Origin: Gemmatimonadales bacterium
Lineage (GTDB): Bacteria > Gemmatimonadota > Gemmatimonadetes > Gemmatimonadales > GWC2-71-9
Direction: 5' to 3'
Assembly (NCBI GenBank): GCA_013812695.1
Contig: JACCSZ010000107.1
Location: 1 to 30,779 of the forward strand
Length of the DNA: 30,779 nucleotides
The notes below the pieces were generated by a model. That model was given only the letters and a program-made list of their open reading frames with translations, was not told the DNA's origin and did not search any database. Positions within the stretch are counted from its first letter, which is position 1; each line of letters begins with the position of its first letter. Shown here in pieces: positions 30,423 through 30,779 of the stretch. The translations under genes and the position numbers were made by a program.

Positions 30423-30779
30423 ACACCACCCTCAGCGCAGACGAGGGGCGGCGGTTCCAGCACCCGGACGTGATCCGGCGAATCCTGTCGCGCGCGCGGA
30501 CGATCGCCGTCGTGGGCATGTCCGCCGACATGCAGAAGGCGAGCGCGTTCGTGGCCAGCTACCTCCAGCACGAGGGCTACCGGATCATTCCGGTCAATCC
30601 ACGCGGGGGTCGGATCCTCGGTGAGGCGGTCTACCCCGACCTGGCGAGCGTACCGGTCCCGATCGACGTCGTGGACGTGTTCCGCCCGGCCCCTGAGGCG
30701 CTTGGCCTCGCGCGGCAGGCGGTGGCGGTGGGCGCGAAGGCGCTCTGGCTCCAGCTTCGAATCGTGAGCGTCGGGGGGG
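30383..30779 (+). CDS. CoA-binding-domain (YccU-like) protein, cut by the right edge
   Basis: About 132 residues are visible. The start is GTG 30383, chosen because GGAGG (30371-30375) lies 7 nt upstream; it overlaps the metY end by 40 bp. The sequence FQHPDVIRRILSRARTIAVVGM, then YLQHEGYRIIPVNPRG, ILGEAVYPDLASVP, DVVDVFRPAPEALGLARQAV and GAKALWLQL, is a CoA_binding_2 Rossmann fold as in E. coli YccU. Such proteins bind CoA or nucleotides, but their biochemical role is poorly known; they often sit next to metY. The last few residues before the edge are read from a seven-G run and depart from the family, so the end may be a contig artefact. Confidence 0.88.
   Translation, partial: MGPGSGPARDFRLNTTLSADEGRRFQHPDVIRRILSRARTIAVVGMSADMQKASAFVASYLQHEGYRIIPVNPRGGRILGEAVYPDLASVPVPIDVVDVFRPAPEALGLARQAVAVGAKALWLQLRIVSVGG

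Noticed and set aside
1..30779. CRISPR array or other regular tandem repeats
   Set aside because: No regularly spaced repeats were seen anywhere in the window.

Overview
The window is high-GC DNA, densely coding on both strands, with many start/stop overlaps (GTGA, ATGA, TGATG). It looks like the chromosome of a diderm, probably soil-dwelling bacterium. The mix of genes (Wzm/Wzt exporter, GT-C mannosyltransferase-like proteins, FemAB/GNAT-like proteins, a mycofactocin-type SDR) would suit Gemmatimonadota, Acidobacteriota or a similar phylum. No marker gene is present, so the taxonomy is only a guess.

Positions 1-27135 form a cell-surface polysaccharide locus in three transcriptional blocks. 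Block A (minus, 3358 down to the left edge) has two GT2 glycosyltransferases, a possible small unknown gene, and the N-terminal part of a polyprenyl glycosylphosphotransferase that would start chain assembly on undecaprenyl phosphate. Block B (plus, 3889-17097) starts with an ABC exporter pair (Wzm-like permease, Wzt-like ATPase with a C-terminal carbohydrate-binding extension). A sugar-tailoring set follows: a decayed FkbM methyltransferase, two GNAT/FemAB-like proteins, a DesVI/TylM1-like N-methyltransferase and a DegT/DnrJ/EryC1 aminotransferase. Then come a GT2, a GT2 remnant, a polysaccharide deacetylase, another GT2, a small membrane protein and two GT39/ArnT-like membrane glycosyltransferases. 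Block C (minus, 27135 to 16976) reads UDP-glucuronate decarboxylase, a stretch of broken genes, GT4, a third GT39-like protein, an LTA-synthase-like sulfatase-fold enzyme, a second GT4, and a protein joining a degenerate methyltransferase-like domain to an APH-type kinase. Blocks B and C converge and their coding ends overlap by about 120 bp.

Read together, the locus could make a lipid-linked glycan containing a (di)methylated, perhaps acylated, amino sugar plus UDP-xylose-derived residues. The glycan would be exported by the ABC transporter and decorated in the periplasm by lipid-linked sugar donors and a phospho- or sulfo-group-handling enzyme. No nucleotidyltransferase, 4,6-dehydratase or ligase is present here, so precursors must come from elsewhere.

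Positions 24623-26000 are a gene graveyard: an N-terminal Gfo/Idh/MocA fragment with a frameshift runs into the C-terminal half of a polysaccharide deacetylase, which is followed directly by the first ~45 residues of a haloperoxidase-like alpha/beta hydrolase. Two smaller remnants (FkbM, GT2) lie in block B, so the locus looks actively remodelled.

Positions 27733-30779 are a separate plus-strand metabolic operon: an AhpD-like CxxC protein, a mycofactocin-coupled-type SDR, an O-acetylhomoserine sulfhydrylase (MetY-like), and a CoA-binding-domain protein cut by the window edge. I see no rRNA, tRNA, CRISPR array or intact insertion sequence.
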